Assembly (NCBI RefSeq): GCF_014805625.2
Contig: NW_023998415.1
Coordinates: 34,788,447 to 34,852,446, forward strand
From: Glossina fuscipes
Taxonomy: Eukaryota; Arthropoda; Insecta; Diptera; Glossinidae
Direction: 5' to 3'
DNA length: 64,000 nt
Shown here: piece after piece, positions 60,825-64,000 of the stretch
Position numbering within the stretch: the first letter of the stretch is position 1
Layout of the letters: each line of letters opens with the position of its first letter
The notes under the pieces: generated by a model
What the model was told of the DNA's origin: nothing
Seen by the model: only the letters and a program-made list of their open reading frames with translations
The model's database searches: none
Made by a program: the position numbers and the translations under genes

Positions 60825-60828
<4 letters not shown>
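58848..60828. other. Gene-free stretch
   Basis: Poly-T at 59,069-59,081, a short CACACTCTAC tandem repeat at 59,497-59,529, an A-rich tract at 59,735-59,777, poly-A at 60,352-60,367 and poly-T at 60,540-60,555. No protein similarity recognised. Confidence 0.5.

Positions 60829-60879
<51 letters not shown>
60829..60879. repeat. (GA)n microsatellite
   Basis: About 25 uninterrupted GA units, the longest dinucleotide purine tract in the window. Confidence 0.97.
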
Positions 60880-60881
<2 letters not shown>

Positions 60882-60931
60882 AGAAATGTGTGCGTTTTCA
60901 ATAACACACAACACAACAATATTTTTTAATG

Positions 60932-61037
60932 TATCCATCCATTCACTCATCTATCCATCCATCTGTCCATCTGTCCATCCATCCATCCATCCATCTATCC
61001 ATCTATCCATTCAGCCAGCCAGCCAGTCAGCCATCCA
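60932..61037. repeat. (CCAT)n and variant tetranucleotide array
   Basis: CCAT units interspersed with CTAT, CTGT and CAGC variants over about 100 bases. It begins some 50 bases after the GA array, so the two form a microsatellite cluster. Confidence 0.95.
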
Positions 61038-61506
61038 AACTACTGTTTGACAATAAATAATGTTGAAATGCTTTTATAATAGAAACAAAAACAAAATTTA
61101 AAGCGAATGAAAACAGTACGCAAGTGAAAAAGAGAAAAAAAAAAAAGGGAAAAAAGGAATTGAGTAAAAGTAAAAATGCATGTTTGTTCAACCAACAGCA
61201 AACACAATAGCGAAAACAAAATAACATTCAAAACATTGAGTCAAGTGGAAAAAGAAACATAATTATCTGCATTTAATTAGTTTTGCGACTGTAAGTAAAC
61301 GATGATATAGAACGAATTGCAATGGAAAGGGATGCAATTCAATGCCAAACAACAACAAAGCTACATTATTCTATGCCCTGCCATTTGAGAGGGTGACATC
61401 AGCAAATTTTCTTGCATTGCGAACAGAAAGAAAGGAAATAACATTGAAAAGAAAATTGCAAAAAAGTTAATGAAATATCGACAAAAACGAAGAGCTTTGG
61501 AAATTG
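61038..61506. other. Gene-free stretch between simple repeats
   Basis: A-rich sequence with an AAAAAAAAAAGG run near 61,136-61,146. No recognisable feature. Confidence 0.5.
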
Positions 61507-61648
61507 TTTTTTCTTCTTCTTCTTCTTCTTCTTCTTATTTCTCTATCTGTCCGTTCATTTTTTTTTCTTCTTTCTTTCTTTCTCTTTCTCTCTCTGTCTC
61601 TGTCGATCTCGTTGCTCTGTCTCGTCTTCTTCTTCTTCTTCTTCTTCA
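61507..61648. repeat. Polypyrimidine tract with two (TTC)n arrays
   Basis: (TTC)n at 61,510-61,537, a CTTT/CTCT-rich middle at 61,559-61,604, and a second (TTC)n at 61,625-61,648. The whole 140 bases are almost pyrimidine-only on the plus strand. Such mirror-symmetric polypurine/polypyrimidine DNA can adopt triplex (H-DNA) structure; whether it does so here is unknown. Confidence 0.95.
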
Positions 61649-62779
61649 TTGAAGATATAAATCGCAATCATTTAATTGAAAATTAAGCACAAACTGAACA
61701 CAAGTAAACACAAAGGCACTGCTTCCACAATAATCGGTAAATATAATCACTTTTCGAATTTATTTCTTGAATCTAAATAATTTATAATAATAACATTAAT
61801 AATAATAAACTAACTTATTAACAGCATATTATAATAATATAAAATATTTGATCATCATGCAATAAAAATATGAGAAATATCAGAATTGACTACGAATGAT
61901 AGAAAAAATCGAACATGATGCGAGATTCGGATGTGTTACCTTGTTGAAAATATAAGACAAAAATATAAGTGAATCGTTTTTGTAATAAACAAGTCAGCAA
62001 TAGAGAGGCCTTGAAAAGACCAGTATCTTGCATACAAAACATAACACAATACCGTTCTAATGCCGCCATCCATGCAACCCATTCTCGAAACCTAGCTTTG
62101 TTAGGCATTTTTCGATTTCGATCGCACGTTTTATCGAAGACAGATAAGATAAAAACAAAATTGCAAATCAAACTCAAAATGATAAAGGAAAAGTGTTCCG
62201 TCAGTGCTTCTTAAACTGGAAATTAGGTTTGTAAATATCTGCAATTTACGAGAATGTTGCTTAGAGCGATTTTTGGTTAACGTGTAAAAGTTTGAAAGAA
62301 ATTTTTTCGTAGAAAACCTAAAACTCTCGTTACTTTCGAATCGAGCCTCGTATATTTCTGAATATATCTTCTTACAAAGAAGAATAATGTTTTTTTGGTT
62401 TTCCCATTGGATACTACCTATATCTAAGATCTATTATATCCGTTAGAATTGACCGATTAGATTGACCTTAATAGATTTCCAGTTAATACGTTTTGATTAA
62501 TCGTTAACGGACCTTAAACAAAACAGGGATTTCGAAAAGGTCTAAAGGCATTTCATTTCCGCCTTTGAAAGAAAGTGAGAAAAAACTCTTGTTCTAAAGA
62601 CACTCATTGGGAACCAAGTGGATGACAAAAGCGAGAGTAAGTAATTTTTAATAAAACTCAAAATCCAATTACGATTTAGAGAGAAAAATTGGAAAAATTG
62701 GAAAAATTGGATCTTTAAAGATAGATTGGAAGAAAAGTTAAAGAGAAAATTATCGAAGGTAACCTACAATATCATCATC
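61649..62779. other. Gene-free stretch
   Basis: AAT-rich sequence near 61,780-61,845. A GGAAAAATT direct repeat (three units) lies at 62,683-62,711. The minus-strand 95-codon ORF at 61,890-62,177 matches nothing I recognise. Confidence 0.45.
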
Positions 62780-63095
62780 AGCATTACACTTCTATTAACC
62801 CTCAATTAGTTCCACTTTTATATGCAACAAATGTTGAGAAAATTAAGATCCAAACATTTTCGAGAATTCGCCTTGGTCGTACAAGTTCAACTCATCATCA
62901 ATGGGGATCTTAAAGAAGTCTTCCTCCCCAATCTGCAATTGTGAACAAAAGCACATTCTCTGTGATTGCCTTGACTTGAACCCTGGCTAGAAGTGTTGCA
63001 GTTGGAACAATTAACCCTATGGACATTCTACAATCAGCTACAGAACAGAATATCAATGCAATATATTACTTTATTAAAACTGCTAGGCTCAATAT
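62780..63095 (+). pseudogene. Non-LTR retrotransposon C-terminal relic (jockey-like)
   Basis: TFSRIRLGRTSSTHHQWGS near 62,857 matches the VVLTRLRIGHTRLTHHHLF block found near the end of jockey-group ORF2 proteins. In the next frame ILKKSSSPICNCEQKHILCD near 62,908, then CLDLNPG, matches the PPLCSHC...TVEHILLHCPNL cysteine-histidine motif. A degraded segment after 62,990 may be the last part of the ORF. The reverse transcriptase and endonuclease are absent. A stop and a frameshift make it non-functional. Confidence 0.6.
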
Positions 63096-64000
63096 CTAAT
63101 GTAGAGCCGGTACCCCGTGTTGCTAGTAATCAATGTCTTCTTTTATTTTTTATTTTTTATTTTTTTTGTCTAAGAATTTATTTCATTCGTCTAAAATTAT
63201 AATAATAATCTTTAGAGAGATTGACTTGTCTACTACTTATTATCGATTAAAATTTAACAAATTGCTTTATCCACTCTGTCCATAGTGTTCCAAAGCGCAA
63301 AGCTCTCTCATTCCTATTTTGAAACAAAATCATTTACTTATTATTTATAATCATCGTGTTGTTGTTATTCGATATTTTAAATGGGGCTGATTCATCCATT
63401 CATAGCTTGGAACCCATTACTTGTGAGGAAACATGCAGTCAGTTAAAACATGCATCTGAAGACCATTGTTCATTGTTATGTGAATATTAGACACTATACT
63501 ATTATAATAACGTTAATGCATTTTGAGTAAAACAATTCATATAACGATATTCTCTTATTTTTCATATTCGCATATTCGTTAACGATTAAAATCTTGCATA
63601 TCGTAGACGGTAAGTCTTCTTTCAATTTTGCAATTGGTTCGCATTTATATGAAATTTAAAAAAATAGAACGCACACATATCCTTTACTTCTGTTTACTTT
63701 ACTTCTTTTATATGGGATTTTTATTTTATTTCACTTCATATAAGTTGATCCGTATTCATACGTATGCATGTGCATTTAACCTGTACATACATAAGTCAAA
63801 GTAAAGTTGGATGAGCGTAAATAATATTTTTGTTTTTTTTAACTCTTTGCAAATACCGACATTAAAAATATATATATATATATATATATATTCTGTGGGC
63901 GTACATGTCTTTACTTAAATCTGCACTTTAGGTGTGTTTGTTTGTTTCTACATGTAAACAAGCATAAGTATGTCAACACACAAACATTCAAATCATACAT
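63096..64000. other. Gene-free stretch to window end
   Basis: A T-rich run (TTTTTATTTTTTATTTT) at 63,141-63,167 and a TA array at 63,868-63,891. No recognisable coding sequence. Confidence 0.5.

Noticed and set aside
1..64000. CRISPR arrays, operons, bacterial promoters or terminators
   Set aside because: The sequence is clearly eukaryotic. Repeats are microsatellites and transposon remnants without regular unique spacers.

Overview
The window is AT-rich eukaryotic DNA without a single host gene I can support. Long homopolymers, (TA)n, (CA)n, (CT)n and tetranucleotide arrays, scattered decayed transposons and a 100-N assembly gap show a draft animal genome. The transposon types (irritans-like and other mariners, Tc1/mariner-superfamily relics with an LTPLDFFLWGY-type box, CR1/jockey-like non-LTR elements) and a dispersed repeat with a GGCCGA-type hairpin start and a GACGGACGGACAG-type 3' module are those of higher flies. 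A tephritid-like dipteran is my best guess. That is inference, since no species-diagnostic gene is present. The window is probably intergenic or inside a very large intron.

Layout. 1-3,560: unique AT-rich DNA with microsatellites. 3,560-4,260: a hairpin-start repeat (copy A). 4,260-10,900: unique DNA and simple repeats. 10,928-11,020: mariner C-terminal scrap. 11,925-12,045: inverted 3' module of the dispersed repeat. 14,030-14,200: minus-strand mariner tail. 14,625-14,729: a small diverged tandem duplication. 17,560-18,760: two transposase relics lying in opposite orientation. 20,612-21,600: copy B of the dispersed repeat. 26,770-27,240: minus-strand non-LTR retrotransposon tail. 30,734-31,200: mariner relic. 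32,150-33,220: the best-preserved element, a near full-length minus-strand mariner pseudogene with an internal 65-bp tandem duplication. 37,795-37,870: repeat start only. 39,715-40,010: mariner tail. 43,595-43,825: (TA)n array interrupted by the gap. 48,590-50,330: a cluster of the dispersed repeat. 52,150-52,705: internally deleted mariner. 58,725-58,830: inverted 3' module. 60,800-61,650: a dense block of simple repeats. 62,780-63,095: plus-strand non-LTR tail.

Nothing here works together as a pathway. All recognisable coding sequence is dead transposable-element protein with stops, frameshifts and missing catalytic residues. I found no undescribed gene system. The most informative signals are the dispersed hairpin-start repeat family, the recurrent survival of mariner 3' ends, and the duplication inside the mariner at 32.4 kb. 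All protein calls were made by eye from translations and remembered family motifs, without any database search.
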